This document shows, one piece after another, positions 26,440 through 37,996 of a DNA stretch of 64,000 bases (position 1 is the first letter of the stretch; each line of letters begins with the position of its first letter). The DNA comes from Caldicellulosiruptor morganii (lineage in GTDB: Bacteria > Bacillota > Thermoanaerobacteria > Caldicellulosiruptorales > Caldicellulosiruptoraceae), in assembly GCF_026810225.1 (NCBI RefSeq), contig NZ_CP113865.1, positions 1,260,001 through 1,324,000 on the forward strand. The letters run 5' to 3'. Made by a program: the position numbers and the translations under genes. The notes under the pieces are model-generated. The model was not told the DNA's origin, made no database searches, and worked only from the letters and a program-made list of their open reading frames with translations.

Positions 26440-27015
26440 TTATTTCAACTTCTTACTTCCCGGCTTTACAATAGGAATTCCTTCTCTGCAAAGAGGACAT
26501 TCTTCCGGCTCATAAGTTTCAATGTTAAGAGTCAAAAGTGTCTTTAAAGGATATCCCAAATCCACCTTACCGCCACTTCTGTCAACAATTCCTGCAACTG
26601 CTACAATTTCTCCTCCGCTTGCCTCAACAATGTCTATTATCTCTTTCACAGAGCCACCTGTTGTGATGACATCTTCTACAACCAATACCTTTTCACCTTC
26701 TTCTATCTTAAAACCACGGCGAAGCTTCATAATTCCGTCTTCTCTTTCTGCAAAGATGGATCGGCATTTGAGCTGTCTTGCAAGCTCATATGAAAGTGTT
26801 ACTGCACCCAGCGCAGGTCCTATAACAACATCAATCTGCTGATCTTTAAAATACTGTGCAAGGTCTTTGCAAATCATTTCTGCCAGGTTTGGATACTGAA
26901 GTACTTTTGCACATTGTAAGTACTTTGGACTGTGTTTCCCGGAGGACAAAAGAAAATGTCCTTCCAAAAGTGCCTCTGTGTCTTTGAACATTTGAATGTA
27001 AGCTTCTTTATTCAT
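26440..27015 (-). CDS. pyrE: Orotate phosphoribosyltransferase
   Basis: 191 residues. Converts orotate and PRPP to OMP. The PRPP motif VLVVEDVITTGGSVKE is present, with GPALGAVTLSYELARQL and the C-terminal CPLCREGIP tail seen in clostridial-type PyrE. Start ATG after AAGGAGAG, overlapping the phosphatase gene upstream by 8 bases. Last gene of the pyr operon. Confidence 0.95.
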   Translation of the reverse strand: MNKEAYIQMFKDTEALLEGHFLLSSGKHSPKYLQCAKVLQYPNLAEMICKDLAQYFKDQQIDVVIGPALGAVTLSYELARQLKCRSIFAEREDGIMKLRRGFKIEEGEKVLVVEDVITTGGSVKEIIDIVEASGGEIVAVAGIVDRSGGKVDLGYPLKTLLTLNIETYEPEECPLCREGIPIVKPGSKKLK

Positions 27016-27730
27016 AATTTTCTCTCCTTTCGATTATATTAATGTTTTGTTCTCTAATTCCTCTTTCCTTCAGAAACTGCTGCCACCAATCCTGATATGC
27101 AATTGTAGAAAGCTCTTCACCTAAATGTGACCAGTCACCTTCTACAAGCAGCTTGTATCTGCTGTCTTTGTATTCAATTATGTTTATTGCAGTGTTATCC
27201 TGCCATAAGATTTCATTCAGTCTTTCAAACTCATATCCCTTTATGTATGTCAAAAGTGCTCTAATCAATGTTCCATGGGTTACTATACAAACACATTTTC
27301 CGGTATTTGTCTTTACAATATCCTCAAAAGCAGAAACAGCACGAAGATAAAGTTCATACATGCTTTCACCGTTTGGCATGCAGTGCTCGTGTGGTCTTTT
27401 TTCCCAGAGTTCATACTCTTTTGGATACAGGATGGGAAGTTCATCCCAGCACCTGTCTTCCCAATCTCCTCCGTTTATCTCAACCAAATCCGATCTTATT
27501 AATATCTCGATGTTTCTATCATTTGCTATCTGCTGGGCAGTATAAAGTGCCCTTTTTAAAGGGCTTGAATATATAACATCAAAATGGACATTTTTCAGAC
27601 GCTCAGCAAGCCTTTGAGCCTGAAGCTTTCCCTTTTCAGTCACATCTGAATCTGTTATGCCATGAAACCTTCTAATGAAATTCCCTTCAGCCTCTGCATG
27701 ACGGATAAGGTAAATAATAGTCCTTGACAT
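27008..27730 (-). CDS. Histidine phosphatase (phosphoglycerate mutase-like) in the pyr operon
   Basis: 240 residues. The RHxE-type motif RHAEAEGN at the N-terminus, SSPLKRALYTAQ and the second catalytic His in VTHGTLIRALL define the histidine phosphatase fold. Substrate is not deducible. It lies between pyrD and pyrE and overlaps pyrE, so it may dephosphorylate a pathway intermediate or nucleotide; a phosphoglycerate mutase role is less likely from context. Confidence 0.8.
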   Translation of the reverse strand: MSRTIIYLIRHAEAEGNFIRRFHGITDSDVTEKGKLQAQRLAERLKNVHFDVIYSSPLKRALYTAQQIANDRNIEILIRSDLVEINGGDWEDRCWDELPILYPKEYELWEKRPHEHCMPNGESMYELYLRAVSAFEDIVKTNTGKCVCIVTHGTLIRALLTYIKGYEFERLNEILWQDNTAINIIEYKDSRYKLLVEGDWSHLGEELSTIAYQDWWQQFLKERGIREQNINIIERRENYE

Positions 27731-27742
27731 TTTTATGTCACC

Positions 27743-28642
27743 TCAGATTATAATATTGCCAATAAGGTCCTTGACCGATTCAAAACCATGATTTTTCAAA
27801 TAATTTTCAATTCCCTTTTGTATTTCAGAAACAGCATTGGGGTTTACAAAATTTACTGTGCCAATCTGAATGGCAGTAGCACCAGCCAAAAAGAACTCTA
27901 TTGCATCCTTATAGCTCATAATTCCGCCCATTCCAATGATGGGTATTTTTACTTTTTGGAAACACTCATACACCATCCGTATAGCAATTGGTTTTATTGC
28001 AGGACCGGAAAGCCCGCCTGTCACCATCTTAATAAGAGGTCTTCTTGTTTCAATATCAATTGCCATAGCAGATATGGTATTAATAAGCGAAATTGCATCT
28101 GCTCCTGCTTTTTCTGCTGCTTTAGCAAGCTCTGTGATATCTGTAACATTTGGCGTAAGTTTTACTATTACAGGACATGCAGATACTTTCTTTACTTCTT
28201 TTGTTATTTCATAAACTTTATCTGGGTCCTTACCAAATACCATACCACCTTCTTTTACGTTGGGGCAGGACAGGTTTACTTCCAACATGTCTACAAGTGG
28301 ACTTACTATCTTTGCAAGTTCTACAAATTCTTCTTTGCTAAAGCCATTAATATTAGCAATTATCTTCGTATCAAATCTTCTTAAAAAAGGAAGCTCTTCA
28401 TTTAAAAATGCCTCAACCCCGGGATTTTCAAGCCCAACTGAATTTATTATCCCACCATACACCTCACACAGCCTTGGCTGAGGATTTCCGGTACGCTTTT
28501 TGAGAGTTATCCCTTTTGTTGAGATTCCACCAAATAGATTTAAGTCAATCAGTTTTGAGAACTCTCGACCAAACCCAAATGTTCCTGAGGCAGCAATTAT
28601 AGGGTTTTTAAACTTTACACCACTTATTTCGACTTCTAACAT
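27743..28642 (-). CDS. pyrD: Dihydroorotate dehydrogenase (class 1B, catalytic subunit)
   Basis: 299 residues. FMN enzyme oxidising dihydroorotate to orotate. The active-site stretch VNLSCPNVKEGG has the catalytic Cys of class 1, and NISGF-like IANINGFSKEEF, KLTPNVTD, LINTISAMAIDIETRRP and GMGGIMSYKDAIEFFLAGA are typical. Class 1B is shown by the adjacent pyrK, 0 bases upstream. It pairs with PyrK to use NAD+. Confidence 0.96.
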   Translation of the reverse strand: MLEVEISGVKFKNPIIAASGTFGFGREFSKLIDLNLFGGISTKGITLKKRTGNPQPRLCEVYGGIINSVGLENPGVEAFLNEELPFLRRFDTKIIANINGFSKEEFVELAKIVSPLVDMLEVNLSCPNVKEGGMVFGKDPDKVYEITKEVKKVSACPVIVKLTPNVTDITELAKAAEKAGADAISLINTISAMAIDIETRRPLIKMVTGGLSGPAIKPIAIRMVYECFQKVKIPIIGMGGIMSYKDAIEFFLAGATAIQIGTVNFVNPNAVSEIQKGIENYLKNHGFESVKDLIGNIII

Positions 28643-29407
28643 TTATATATCTACCTCCATTATATCAAAAACAGGACCATCTGAACACACGTGCAGCATG
28701 TTGTCCTCTTTCCCTTTAATACTACAGCAAAGACACGCGCCAATTCCGCAAGCCATTTTCTCTTCAAGCGACACATAACATTTAAAAGGCAAGTTTAGAG
28801 ATTTAATGGCAGATAGCATTGGTTTTGGACCACATGAAAATGCTACTCTGTAGTTTTCTTCTCCAACCTTTGTTTTAAAAAACTCAACCGTGTTTCCTTT
28901 AAAACCTATACTGCCGTCATCTGTTGATATAAAAAGATTATCTGCAACTTTTTCAAACTCATCAACAAAAAACAAATCACTTTTGCTTCTAAATCCAAGA
29001 AAGACATCAACTTCATTCCCAACCTTTTTTAGCTCATGGCACAGGGAAAGAAGAGGGAAAATTCCCACTCCTCCCCCCACCACTGCTACTTTGCCATCAA
29101 ACCTTTCAACCAAAAAGGAATTTCCAAGAGGCCCCAGGACATTTAAAGTATCACCCTTTTTCTTCTGGGAAAGAATCTGTGTTCCAATTCCAACTACCTT
29201 GTATCCAATAAACACTTTATTTTCTTTTACAAATGAAATGCTAAAAGGGCGTCTTAAAAGCGGATATATTGAATTTTTTTCAATAAGAATGTTTACAAAA
29301 TTCCCCGGTTTAAAAGCCTTTGCTAAATATTCTGACTCAAAAGAAAGAAGATATATACCATTTGCAATCATTTTATTTTCAACTATCTCAACGTCCAATA
29401 GCTTCAT
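28643..29407 (-). CDS. pyrK: Dihydroorotate dehydrogenase electron transfer subunit
   Basis: 254 residues from ATG 29407 (ATG 29413 is also possible). FAD-binding [13 protein letters not shown]-binding [13 protein letters not shown], and a C-terminal [2Fe-2S] cluster with Cys in [16 protein letters not shown] and HVCSDGPVF. It passes electrons from PyrD to NAD+. Its start overlaps the carB end by about 20 bases. Confidence 0.95.
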   Translation of the reverse strand: MKLLDVEIVENKMIANGIYLLSFESEYLAKAFKPGNFVNILIEKNSIYPLLRRPFSISFVKENKVFIGYKVVGIGTQILSQKKKGDTLNVLGPLGNSFLVERFDGKVAVVGGGVGIFPLLSLCHELKKVGNEVDVFLGFRSKSDLFFVDEFEKVADNLFISTDDGSIGFKGNTVEFFKTKVGEENYRVAFSCGPKPMLSAIKSLNLPFKCYVSLEEKMACGIGACLCCSIKGKEDNMLHVCSDGPVFDIMEVDI

Positions 29408-32400
29408 TATCAATCTCTCCTATATTGAAAATGTCAAGTTCTTTCTTTTGTTTTATAAACTCAATTATTTCAACAACAGCCTTTGCCGTATCAATAGATG
29501 TGAAAATTGGAACCTTATTTTCAACAGCAGATCTTCTTATTAAAAATCCATCTCTTTGAGGCTGTCTTCCTTTTGTTGGGGTATTTATAACAATGTTTAT
29601 TCTACCGCTTCTTATCAAATCTATTATATTGGGGCTTCCCTCAGACACCTTCCGAACATGATTTGCAGCAACCTGATAATAGTTTAGATGCTTTGCTGTT
29701 TTGGATGTTGCATATATTTTAAAACCAAGCTTTTCAAATTTCTCAGCAATAGGAATTATTTCATTCTTGTCAGGGTCAGCAACTGTGAAAAGAACCCCGC
29801 CTGTAAGAGGAAGTCTTATCCCAGCTGCAATTAGTCCCTTGTACAGGGCTATGTGATAGTCTTTTGATATCCCCATAACCTCACCGGTTGACTTCATCTC
29901 CGGTCCCAACGATACCTCAACATCAGGCAGTTTTTCAAACGAAAACACAGGCACCTTGAAGGCGTAGAAGTCTTTTTTTGGTAAAAGTCCCACTGTCTTT
30001 ACTAAATCTTTCAATTTATAACCCAGACTTACCTTTGTTGCAAGCTCGACCATTGGCACACCTGTAACTTTGCTCAAAAATGGCACAGTTCTGCTTCCCC
30101 GTGGATTTACCTCTATTACATAAAGTTCCTCATTCTGGACAATGAACTGGACATTTATAAGGCCTTTGCAGTTTAGCTCTCTTGCTATATCCTGAGTATA
30201 CTTAACAATCATGTTTTCTATACGCTTTGAGATATTTCTTGCAGGATACAGGGATATACTGTCACCTGAATGAACACCTGCTCTTTCAATGTGCTCCATT
30301 ATTCCCGGAATTAAAATGTCCTCGCCATCAGATATTGCATCAACCTCTATCTCTTTTCCAACAATATATTTGTCAATTAGAATAGGATGCTGGTTGAGAT
30401 TTTTTGCATAGCTCAGCATCTCAATTATGTCTTCATCATCAAATGCAATTTTCATACCCTGCCCGCCAAGGACATATGAGGGTCGAACTAAAACAGGATA
30501 TTTTAGCTTATTTGCTATCTCAAGTGCCTCGTCCACGTTGTAGCATGTAAAACCGGGCGGACGCTTTATATTTAACTTATTTAAAATTTTATCAAACCTT
30601 TCTCTGTCTTCTGCAATATCTATCCCTTCTGCACTTGTTCCAAATATTCTAACTCCCTCTTTTGAAAGATCCTGTGAGAGCTTTATTGCAGTTTGACCAC
30701 CAAATTGGACTATTACACCATCAGCAGATAGCTCCTCAACTACATTCAAAACATCCTCTTTTGTCAAAGGTTCAAAAAACAACATATCAGATGTGTCAAA
30801 GTCGGTACTTACAGTCTCTGGATTGTTGTTTATTATCACAGATTTTATCCCAAGTTTTGAAAGAGTATATACACTGTGGACAGAGGTATAATCAAATTCA
30901 ATTCCCTGACCAATTCTAATTGGCCCTGAACCCAGCACAACTATCTTTTTAGAAGATTCAAGATTCTGGTCGTGAATAACATCATTTTCTCTTTCGTAAG
31001 TTGAGTAATAGTAAGGAGTTTTTGCTTCAAATTCAGCAGCACAGGTATCTACCATCTTGTAAACAGGCTTTATGTTAAGTTGCTTTCTGAGATTTCTTAC
31101 CTCATTCTCTGTGCTGCCTCTCAATCTTGCAATTGTTTTGTCACTAAAACCCATCTTTTTTGCAAAGAACAAAAGTTCACTATCAAGATTTTCTTCATTT
31201 TTAATCCTGTTTTCCATATCAATTATGTTTTTAATCTTACATAAAAAGAACTTATCAACTTTGCAAAGATCATAAATCTCATCAACAGTAAACCCTCTTC
31301 TCAAAGCCTCAGCCAGGGCAAAGATTCTCCTGTCATCTGCCTCTTTTATTAACTCTTTCAGCTCGTCATTGCTGAAATTCTTTAGCTCAGGCAAATCCAG
31401 GCTATCAACACCAATATCAAGCGACCTTATACCTTTGAGAAGACTTTCTTCAAAAGTCCTTCCAATTGACATTACTTCGCCTGTTGCTTTCATCTGTGTT
31501 CCAAGTTTGCGGTTTGCATATGTGAATTTGTCAAAAGGCCAGCGAGGAATCTTTAAAACAACATAGTCAAGGGCTGGTTCAAAGCTTGCATATGTCATCT
31601 TTGTAATAGCATTTTCTATCTCATCAAGCGTAAAACCAAGCGCAATCTTTGCTGCAATTCTTGCAATGGGGTACCCTGTTGCTTTGGAAGCAAGAGCAGA
31701 GGACCTGCTCACCCTCGGATTTACTTCAATCACTGCATATTCAAAACTGTCAGGATTGAGGGCAAACTGGACGTTACACCCGCCTTCAATCTTGAGTGCA
31801 TCAATAATCTTCAGGGCAGATGACCTTAGCATTTGATACTCTTTATCAGAAAGTGTTTGAGATGGCGCGACAACAATGCTGTCACCTGTGTGAATACCAA
31901 CAGGGTCAATATTTTCCATGTTGCACACAGTTATTAAACAGCCATTTGAGTCACGCATAACTTCATACTCTATTTCTTTCCAGCCCTTAATACTCTTTTC
32001 AACCAGTATTTGTGATACTGGACTGTAGGTAAGACCTCTTCTTGCAATCTCAACAAACTCTTCTTTGTTGTTTGCAATGCCACCACCTGTCCCACCAAGT
32101 GTATATGCAGGTCTTATAATAACCGGAAAACCTATCTTTTCAACAAATTTGAGCCCATCTTCCACAGAATTGACAACTTCACTTGGAACAACAGGTTCAC
32201 CAATCTTTATCATAAGTTCTTTAAAAAGCTGCCTATCTTCGGCAAATTCTATTGCCTCAATGTTTGTACCAATCACTTTCACATTGTACTTATCCAGAAT
32301 TCCGCTTTTGTAAAGCTCAACCGCAATGTTAAGACCTGTCTGCCCTCCCAAGGTTGGCAGAATAGAGTCAACCCTTTCTTTTTGAATTATCTTTTCGATT

Positions 32401-32618
32401 ATTTCGCAGTTAATTGGTTCGATATAGATACTGTCTGCCATAGTTTTATCAGTCATAATTGTTGCCGGGTTTGAATTAATCAGCACAACCTCTATGCCTT
32501 CCTCTTTTAAAGCCTTGCACGCCTGGCTTCCTGAATAGTCAAACTCTGCAGCCTGACCAATGACTATCGGACCTGACCCAATTACAAGTACTTTTTTAAT
32601 ATCCTTTCTGAGCGGCAC
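29388..32618 (-). CDS. carB: Carbamoyl phosphate synthase large subunit
   Basis: 1076 residues, GTG start. Two tandem ATP-grasp halves: [20 protein letters not shown] at the start and [19 protein letters not shown] near residue 555 show the internal duplication, each followed by grasp loops (LGGTGGG; LGGQGMK). The C-terminal allosteric MGS-like domain includes [13 protein letters not shown]. It makes carbamoyl phosphate for PyrB. The glutaminase subunit carA, usually next to it, is not in this operon, so it must be supplied from elsewhere. Confidence 0.97.
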   Translation of the reverse strand: MPLRKDIKKVLVIGSGPIVIGQAAEFDYSGSQACKALKEEGIEVVLINSNPATIMTDKTMADSIYIEPINCEIIEKIIQKERVDSILPTLGGQTGLNIAVELYKSGILDKYNVKVIGTNIEAIEFAEDRQLFKELMIKIGEPVVPSEVVNSVEDGLKFVEKIGFPVIIRPAYTLGGTGGGIANNKEEFVEIARRGLTYSPVSQILVEKSIKGWKEIEYEVMRDSNGCLITVCNMENIDPVGIHTGDSIVVAPSQTLSDKEYQMLRSSALKIIDALKIEGGCNVQFALNPDSFEYAVIEVNPRVSRSSALASKATGYPIARIAAKIALGFTLDEIENAITKMTYASFEPALDYVVLKIPRWPFDKFTYANRKLGTQMKATGEVMSIGRTFEESLLKGIRSLDIGVDSLDLPELKNFSNDELKELIKEADDRRIFALAEALRRGFTVDEIYDLCKVDKFFLCKIKNIIDMENRIKNEENLDSELLFFAKKMGFSDKTIARLRGSTENEVRNLRKQLNIKPVYKMVDTCAAEFEAKTPYYYSTYERENDVIHDQNLESSKKIVVLGSGPIRIGQGIEFDYTSVHSVYTLSKLGIKSVIINNNPETVSTDFDTSDMLFFEPLTKEDVLNVVEELSADGVIVQFGGQTAIKLSQDLSKEGVRIFGTSAEGIDIAEDRERFDKILNKLNIKRPPGFTCYNVDEALEIANKLKYPVLVRPSYVLGGQGMKIAFDDEDIIEMLSYAKNLNQHPILIDKYIVGKEIEVDAISDGEDILIPGIMEHIERAGVHSGDSISLYPARNISKRIENMIVKYTQDIARELNCKGLINVQFIVQNEELYVIEVNPRGSRTVPFLSKVTGVPMVELATKVSLGYKLKDLVKTVGLLPKKDFYAFKVPVFSFEKLPDVEVSLGPEMKSTGEVMGISKDYHIALYKGLIAAGIRLPLTGGVLFTVADPDKNEIIPIAEKFEKLGFKIYATSKTAKHLNYYQVAANHVRKVSEGSPNIIDLIRSGRINIVINTPTKGRQPQRDGFLIRRSAVENKVPIFTSIDTAKAVVEIIEFIKQKKELDIFNIGEIDNEAIGR

Positions 32619-32652
32619 CTTGAATTCTCACCTCTTCAATTAAAATTTTCTT

Positions 32653-33570
32653 TTAGGCAATTGCGTTATTTATACTTTCTTTAAGATTTTTTGAGGCAAT
32701 AAAACTGCTTTTTTCAAAGTCTGAATGAATATGATTCTTATATGCATATATTATGTCACGTGAAGAGTTCACTATAATTCCCAGTTTGTTTTTATCAAGA
32801 AAATATTTCAGATCTTCAACTTTACCACCCTGCACACCAACTCCTGGTATGAGCAAGAAAGAATCCGGAAGAATAGACCTTACCAGCTTTGCCGCGTCAG
32901 GCTGGGTTGCCCCAACAACTGCACCAATGTCTGAGTAGCCGTACTTGCCTTTGCAGCCTGCTCCCCACTCATGTACCTTTTCAGCCACTTTCTCAAAGAG
33001 ATATTTGCTATCAATAGATAAATCCTGAAAGTCCTTTGATGAAGGATTCGAAGTTTTGACAAGCACAAAGAGACCTTTTTTGTACCTTTCACAATCTTCC
33101 ACAAATGGTTTTATACCATCTTCACCAATATAGGGATTTACTGTAATTGCGTCACAGTCAAAAAACTTTATCTTCTTATCAAACACCACTGTTTCGCCAA
33201 TGTATGCATTGGAATAGCCTTTTGCAGAACTTGAAATATCATTTCTCTTGCCATCAAAGATTACAATTAATTTCTTGTTCTTTGCATACAGGATGAGTTT
33301 ATGAAGAACCTCTACGCCGTGATAGGAATATTGTTCAAAAAATGCTGCTTGAAATTTAACACCAACTATATTTTCTTCAATGGCATCTATTATTCTTCTG
33401 TTGTATTCAAAGAGTATATATTTTAGATTTTCTGTTTCATTTTTATCTTTGTCATAGTATTTTTTTATAAAATAATCTGGAATATTTTCTATTGAAGTGT
33501 CAATTCCAGCAACAAGAACACTGTTTTTCTTTTTTATTGTATCAAATAATCTGTCCGAAAAGTTTAGCAC
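32653..33570 (-). CDS. pyrF: Orotidine 5-prime-phosphate decarboxylase, type 2
   Basis: 305 residues, GTG start overlapping pyrC by 7 bases. Catalytic DxKxxDI-type motif appears as [20 protein letters not shown]; the length near 300 and [13 protein letters not shown] mark the type 2 (long) subfamily. [11 protein letters not shown] is the phosphate loop. Final step to UMP. Confidence 0.95.
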   Translation of the reverse strand: MLNFSDRLFDTIKKKNSVLVAGIDTSIENIPDYFIKKYYDKDKNETENLKYILFEYNRRIIDAIEENIVGVKFQAAFFEQYSYHGVEVLHKLILYAKNKKLIVIFDGKRNDISSSAKGYSNAYIGETVVFDKKIKFFDCDAITVNPYIGEDGIKPFVEDCERYKKGLFVLVKTSNPSSKDFQDLSIDSKYLFEKVAEKVHEWGAGCKGKYGYSDIGAVVGATQPDAAKLVRSILPDSFLLIPGVGVQGGKVEDLKYFLDKNKLGIIVNSSRDIIYAYKNHIHSDFEKSSFIASKNLKESINNAIA

Positions 33571-34856
33571 TCCATTTCACCATCCTTTTTTAATATCTTT
33601 CCTTCGTATATAACTGTTTCTACAAAGGAAAAGAGTTTTTTACCCAGAAATATACTATTTTTTGACTTTGAAACAATATCTTCTTCTTTGACCTCCCATT
33701 CTCTATTCGGGTCAACTATAACAAGGTTTGCTTTTTGATTTTCCTCTATCATATTTGGTTTTAAGTTTAATATCCTTCTTGGGTTTATGTTAAGCAGTTC
33801 AACCAATTTTGAAACATCAAGTCCTTTCTTTTTAACAAGGAAAGTGTACAGCACTGCAAATGCTGTTTCAAAGCCGACAGTTCCGCTTGGTGCAAGGTTA
33901 AACTCTACATTCTTTTCGTCCTTGTGATGTGGTGCATGATCGGTTGCAATACAATCAATAACACCATCTTTTATTGCCTCAATCAATGCCTCAACGTCTT
34001 CTTCTGTTCTAAGAGGCGGATTTACCTTGGCATTTGTATTAAAACCCATAACCTCTTCTTCGGTAAGACTAATATAATGAGGGCATGTATCACAGGTTAC
34101 GTTTACACCCCATTCCTTTGCCATTCTTATAAGCTCTATCGACTCTTTGGTGGAAACATGAGTTATATGCAAATGTGCTTTTGTCTCCTTTGCAAGAAGG
34201 ATGTCTCTTGCAACAATAACAGATTCAGCTTCTCGTGGAATTCCTCTAAGCCCAAGTACAGTTGAAACAAGTCCAAGATTTATCTGCCCACCTTCAGACA
34301 GGTTTGTATCCTCGCAATGTGAGATCACAGGAATTGAAAAATCTTTTGCGTACAAAAGAGCATTTCTCATAAGATTTGCGTTCATAACACACTTTCCATC
34401 ATCTGAGATTGCAACTATCCCTTCCTGTTTCATAAAGCCAATTTCAGAAAGTTCTTCTCCATTTAACCCTTTTGTGATTGCGCCAACTGGTAAAACCTCA
34501 ATGGGTGATACTTCCTTTGCACGATATTTAACATACGCGACTATTGCTCTGTTGTCAATTGGTGGATTTGTATTCGGCATACAGCAGATTGTGGTAAAAC
34601 CACCGGCTGCAGCACTTAAACTTCCACTTTTAATATCTTCCTTATATTCAAAACCTGGTTCTCTCAGGTGACAGTGAATATCAGTAAAGCTTGGAAAAAC
34701 ATATTTGCCAGTTGCATCAATAATTTTAAGACCCGGATTTTCAATTTCAATATCAGGTGCAATTTTTTCAATTTTATCATCAACAATCAGGATATCAGCT
34801 TTTTGGGTATCTTTTGTAGATCCATTTATTATATTTGCATTTTTGATTAATATCAC
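33564..34856 (-). CDS. pyrC: Dihydroorotase
   Basis: 430 residues, GTG start 10 bases after AAGGAGG. Zinc ligands: HxH in [18 protein letters not shown], later His in ISHCEDTNL and HITHVSTKE, and Asp in [12 protein letters not shown]. It cyclises carbamoyl aspartate. Three bases separate it from pyrB; class I type (PyrC/PyrC-B like). Confidence 0.97.
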   Translation of the reverse strand: MILIKNANIINGSTKDTQKADILIVDDKIEKIAPDIEIENPGLKIIDATGKYVFPSFTDIHCHLREPGFEYKEDIKSGSLSAAAGGFTTICCMPNTNPPIDNRAIVAYVKYRAKEVSPIEVLPVGAITKGLNGEELSEIGFMKQEGIVAISDDGKCVMNANLMRNALLYAKDFSIPVISHCEDTNLSEGGQINLGLVSTVLGLRGIPREAESVIVARDILLAKETKAHLHITHVSTKESIELIRMAKEWGVNVTCDTCPHYISLTEEEVMGFNTNAKVNPPLRTEEDVEALIEAIKDGVIDCIATDHAPHHKDEKNVEFNLAPSGTVGFETAFAVLYTFLVKKKGLDVSKLVELLNINPRRILNLKPNMIEENQKANLVIVDPNREWEVKEEDIVSKSKNSIFLGKKLFSFVETVIYEGKILKKDGEMEC

Positions 34857-34859
34857 TTT

Positions 34860-35771
34860 CTAATTTACCTCCTTTCGAGTGCAAAGATATAAAACTGCCA
34901 TCCTAACAGCAATTCCGTTTGTTACTTGCTCCTCAATTGTGCAGTTTGGAAGATTCATAATTTCAGAAGATATTTCAACTCCCCTGTTTACAGGACCGGG
35001 GTGCATAATAAGAGTATCTTTAGAAATAAATTTTGAAATATCCTCATTAAGACCAAAGAACTCGTAGTATTCATATTTTGAAGAAATCAATCCTCTTTTT
35101 TGCCTCTCAAGTTGAATTCTAAGGTCAATTACAACATCCTTGTTACAAACTGCTTCTTCTAAGGAAGAAGCTACATTTACGAATTTGTCTATAAATGGTG
35201 GCAAAAGTGTCCGCGGACCATATACTGTTACTTCATTTTCAAATTTTTTAAGTCCCCAGATGTTGCTCCTCGCAACCCGGCTGTGGAGAATATCTCCAAT
35301 TATAGCGATTTTAAGTTTTTCAAGCTTGCCAAGCCTTTCTCTTATTGTAAACATATCAAGTAGAGCCTGAGTTGGATGTTCATTCATTCCATCCCCTGCA
35401 TTTATAACTGAAAATGAGCAGTTTTTTGCTATAAAATGAGCAGCACCCGACACAGAGTGGCGCACAATTAAAACATCAGTCTTTAGAGCTTCCAGGGTTC
35501 TGACTGTATCCAAAAGTGACTCGCCCTTTTGCACACTGCTTGTTGCAACAGAAATGGATGTTGTATTCGCGCTCATAAACTTTGCCGCAAGTTCAAAAGA
35601 TGTTCTTGTACGTGTACTGTTTTCATAAAAAAGCGTTACAACAGAATATCCCTGTAAGTGAGGAGTCTTTTTTGTCTCACTTTTTAAAATCAGTTTCATA
35701 TCCTTAGCAAGATTTAAAATCTTAAGTATTTCCTCTTTTGAAAGATCTCTCAATCCAAGTAGATGTTTCAA
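34860..35771 (-). CDS. pyrB: Aspartate carbamoyltransferase catalytic subunit
   Basis: 303 residues from TTG 35771, preferred because GGAGG lies 8 bases upstream; a GTG at 35780 overlaps that ribosome site. Carbamoyl phosphate motif [15 protein letters not shown], plus [12 protein letters not shown] and [12 protein letters not shown]. It forms carbamoyl aspartate. No pyrI regulatory gene is adjacent, as usual in Firmicutes. Confidence 0.96.
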   Translation of the reverse strand: MKHLLGLRDLSKEEILKILNLAKDMKLILKSETKKTPHLQGYSVVTLFYENSTRTRTSFELAAKFMSANTTSISVATSSVQKGESLLDTVRTLEALKTDVLIVRHSVSGAAHFIAKNCSFSVINAGDGMNEHPTQALLDMFTIRERLGKLEKLKIAIIGDILHSRVARSNIWGLKKFENEVTVYGPRTLLPPFIDKFVNVASSLEEAVCNKDVVIDLRIQLERQKRGLISSKYEYYEFFGLNEDISKFISKDTLIMHPGPVNRGVEISSEIMNLPNCTIEEQVTNGIAVRMAVLYLCTRKEVN

Positions 35772-35796
35772 ATTATTCACCTCCAGATGTTTATAA

Positions 35797-35825
35797 AAAA
35801 GGTAGGGATAAATACCCTACCTTGT
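35797..35825 (-). terminator. Hairpin terminator between uraA and pyrB
   Basis: On the minus strand AAGGTAGGGT and ACCCTACCTT-like arms form a near-perfect stem followed by TTTTT. I see no PyrR loop beside it, so it may only lower downstream transcription. Confidence 0.7.
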
Positions 35826-35826
35826 A

Positions 35827-37212
35827 TTATATCTCCGCATTATTTTTAGCACCCGATTCTGAAATAATATCATCTTTTGACACTGCCTTTGCTTCCGGCA
35901 GCAGAAGATTCAATATAATTCCCACAAATGTAGCCAAAGCCATTCCTTCAAATTCTATATTGAAAAAGCTGAGTCTTGTACCACCCACACCTATTATAAG
36001 AATTACCGATACTATGACCAGGTTCCTTGTTTGTGACAGGTCAACTTTATTCTCAATCATCATTCTCAAGCCAGATGAAGCAATAACCCCAAAAAGAAGA
36101 ATGCTAATTCCGCCAATTACCGGTGCAGGGATTACCTGAATTAAAGCACCAAGCTTTTGTACAAACGAAAGAAGAATAGCAATTATGGCTGCCCATAGAA
36201 TTACCCATGTGCTGTAAACCTTTGTTATTGCCATAACACCAATATTCTCTCCATAAGTTGTGTTGGGCGGACCACCGAAAAACCCCGCTGCTATTGTTGC
36301 AAGCCCATCGCCTGCCAAAGACCTGTGAAGACCTGGATATTTTGTAAAATCCCTTCCCACAACATTGTTTGTAACAAGAAGATGACCTATGTGTTCTGTT
36401 ATTGTAACAATTGCGATTGGCGCTATTGCTAAGATAGCAGGTAGTGAAAATTTTGGGAAAGTGAACTGAGGAATACCTATCCATTTTGCATTTCTGAACA
36501 CTTCATAATTCAAAAATGGTATATATTTGCCATTTGGGTAGAAAGAATCCAGAAGACCTGTATTCATACCTATCAAATCAAGTATATATGCAAAAAGATA
36601 CCCACTTACAAGTCCGATCAATACAGGGATAACTTTAAAAAAACCTCTGAAATAAACCGAACCAAAAACTGCAACAAGCAATGTAAAAATCGAAACCCAG
36701 CAAACAGGGCTTTTAATGACGTTTACAGCAACCTCTAAAATCTGCCCATCCTTGATGATTTCTTTGAAAAGCCCTGCGGATTTGACTGCTGCAGCCCTTG
36801 CCAGCGAAAGACCTATTATCATAACTACCGGACCCACAACAACAGGCGGCAAAATTTTGTCAATCCATTTTGTACCAAATAGATATATCAGAAAAGCTAC
36901 AATTAAGTATATAACACCTGAAGCAATACAACCGGCAAGTGCATATTCCTTTCCGCCAAGTGAAGCTGAAACTGTTATAATTGGATTTATATATGCAAAA
37001 GATGAACCAAGATAAGCAGGAACCTTGTTTTTAGTCACAAGTATATAGATGATTGTGCCAACACCACTTGTAAACAGCGCAACTGATGGGCTCAAACCAA
37101 CCAATATTGGTACAAGTATTGTTGCACCAACCATTGCAAAAAGATGCTGAAGACTAAGCGGTAGTGTTTTTGAAAATGGGAGTTTCTCCTCCACCTGAAC
37201 AATTCTGTGCAT
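35827..37212 (-). CDS. uraA: Uracil permease
   Basis: 461 residues with about 12-14 hydrophobic segments. Family (NCS2) landmarks: LPLSLQHLFAMVGATILVP at the start, VPAYLGSSFAYINPI, the core motif ITEHIGHLLVTNNVVG and the substrate loop GDGLATIAAGFFGGPPNTTYGENIG. It imports uracil by proton symport. Second gene of the operon, after pyrR. Confidence 0.96.
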   Translation of the reverse strand: MHRIVQVEEKLPFSKTLPLSLQHLFAMVGATILVPILVGLSPSVALFTSGVGTIIYILVTKNKVPAYLGSSFAYINPIITVSASLGGKEYALAGCIASGVIYLIVAFLIYLFGTKWIDKILPPVVVGPVVMIIGLSLARAAAVKSAGLFKEIIKDGQILEVAVNVIKSPVCWVSIFTLLVAVFGSVYFRGFFKVIPVLIGLVSGYLFAYILDLIGMNTGLLDSFYPNGKYIPFLNYEVFRNAKWIGIPQFTFPKFSLPAILAIAPIAIVTITEHIGHLLVTNNVVGRDFTKYPGLHRSLAGDGLATIAAGFFGGPPNTTYGENIGVMAITKVYSTWVILWAAIIAILLSFVQKLGALIQVIPAPVIGGISILLFGVIASSGLRMMIENKVDLSQTRNLVIVSVILIIGVGGTRLSFFNIEFEGMALATFVGIILNLLLPEAKAVSKDDIISESGAKNNAEI

Positions 37213-37241
37213 TTTTATTTCTCCTCTCTGTTAAAAAGTTT

Positions 37242-37790
37242 TCATATTTCTTTATCCAACTGTTCAATTATCACTCTGTTATCGTTGTCAAATTCATCAA
37301 CTAAAACATGGACTATTTCACGCCTTGATGTAGGCACGTTTTTCCCTACGTAGTCAGCTCTGATTGGAAGTTCTCTGTGCCCCCTGTCAATCAAAACTGC
37401 AAGCTGGATCATTTTGGGTCTTCCCATGTCCATTAACGCCTCTATTGCCGCTCTTACAGTTCTGCCAGTAAATAGCACATCATCAACCAGCACAATCTTT
37501 TTGTTATTGATATCAAAGTCAATCTGAGTAGAGTTAACAGTTGGATGATCATTTAAAAGACTCAAATCATCTCTGTAAAAAGTTATGTCAAGGACACCTA
37601 ACGGTAACCTGATACCTTCTATTTTCTCGATGTTTTCTCTTATCCTCTTTGCAAGGGTTACACCTCTTCTTTGAATACCAACTAAGCACAAATTTTCGAC
37701 ACCTTTATTTTTCTCAAGAATCTCATGAGAAATTCTTACCAGAGCTCTATTCATCTGAGCAGAGTCCATAATTTCTTTAAATTTATCCAT
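37242..37790 (-). CDS. pyrR: PyrR attenuator protein / uracil phosphoribosyltransferase
   Basis: 182 residues from ATG 37790 after AAGGAGG. The PRPP motif [17 protein letters not shown] and [13 protein letters not shown] are characteristic, with the C-terminal [11 protein letters not shown]. It binds pyr leader RNA when UMP is high and promotes termination; a matching leader lies directly upstream. The extra in-frame codons upstream of 37790 fall inside the terminator hairpin and are not used. Confidence 0.95.
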   Translation of the reverse strand: MDKFKEIMDSAQMNRALVRISHEILEKNKGVENLCLVGIQRRGVTLAKRIRENIEKIEGIRLPLGVLDITFYRDDLSLLNDHPTVNSTQIDFDINNKKIVLVDDVLFTGRTVRAAIEALMDMGRPKMIQLAVLIDRGHRELPIRADYVGKNVPTSRREIVHVLVDEFDNDNRVIIEQLDKEI

Positions 37791-37805
37791 ATATTTCACC
37801 TCCTT

Positions 37806-37915
37806 ATTTACAAAAAAAGCTTCCTGCCTGTGAATTGGCAAGAAGCTTTTTTTATACACACGTATCCCTTTTTCGTTTACAACCTTGCCGCCTCACAGGG
37901 CCAGCTTAAAGGTCT
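37806..37915 (-). promoter_or_regulatory. PyrR-dependent attenuator leader
   Basis: On the minus strand a loop with CCCTGTGAGGC (about 37900-37890) matches the PyrR site CCnGnGAGG and sits within an outer ACCTT/AAGGT stem. It is followed by a terminator AAAGCTTCTTGCC/GGCAGGAAGCTTTTTTT (37854-37812) just before pyrR. UMP-PyrR binding should favour the terminator. Confidence 0.85.
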
Positions 37916-37996
37916 TATTTATTTTAAGTTCGTTATTCAATTTTTACTTCATTTTTCATCTCATTATAACACCCGGATGTACTGTTTGTCCATGTT

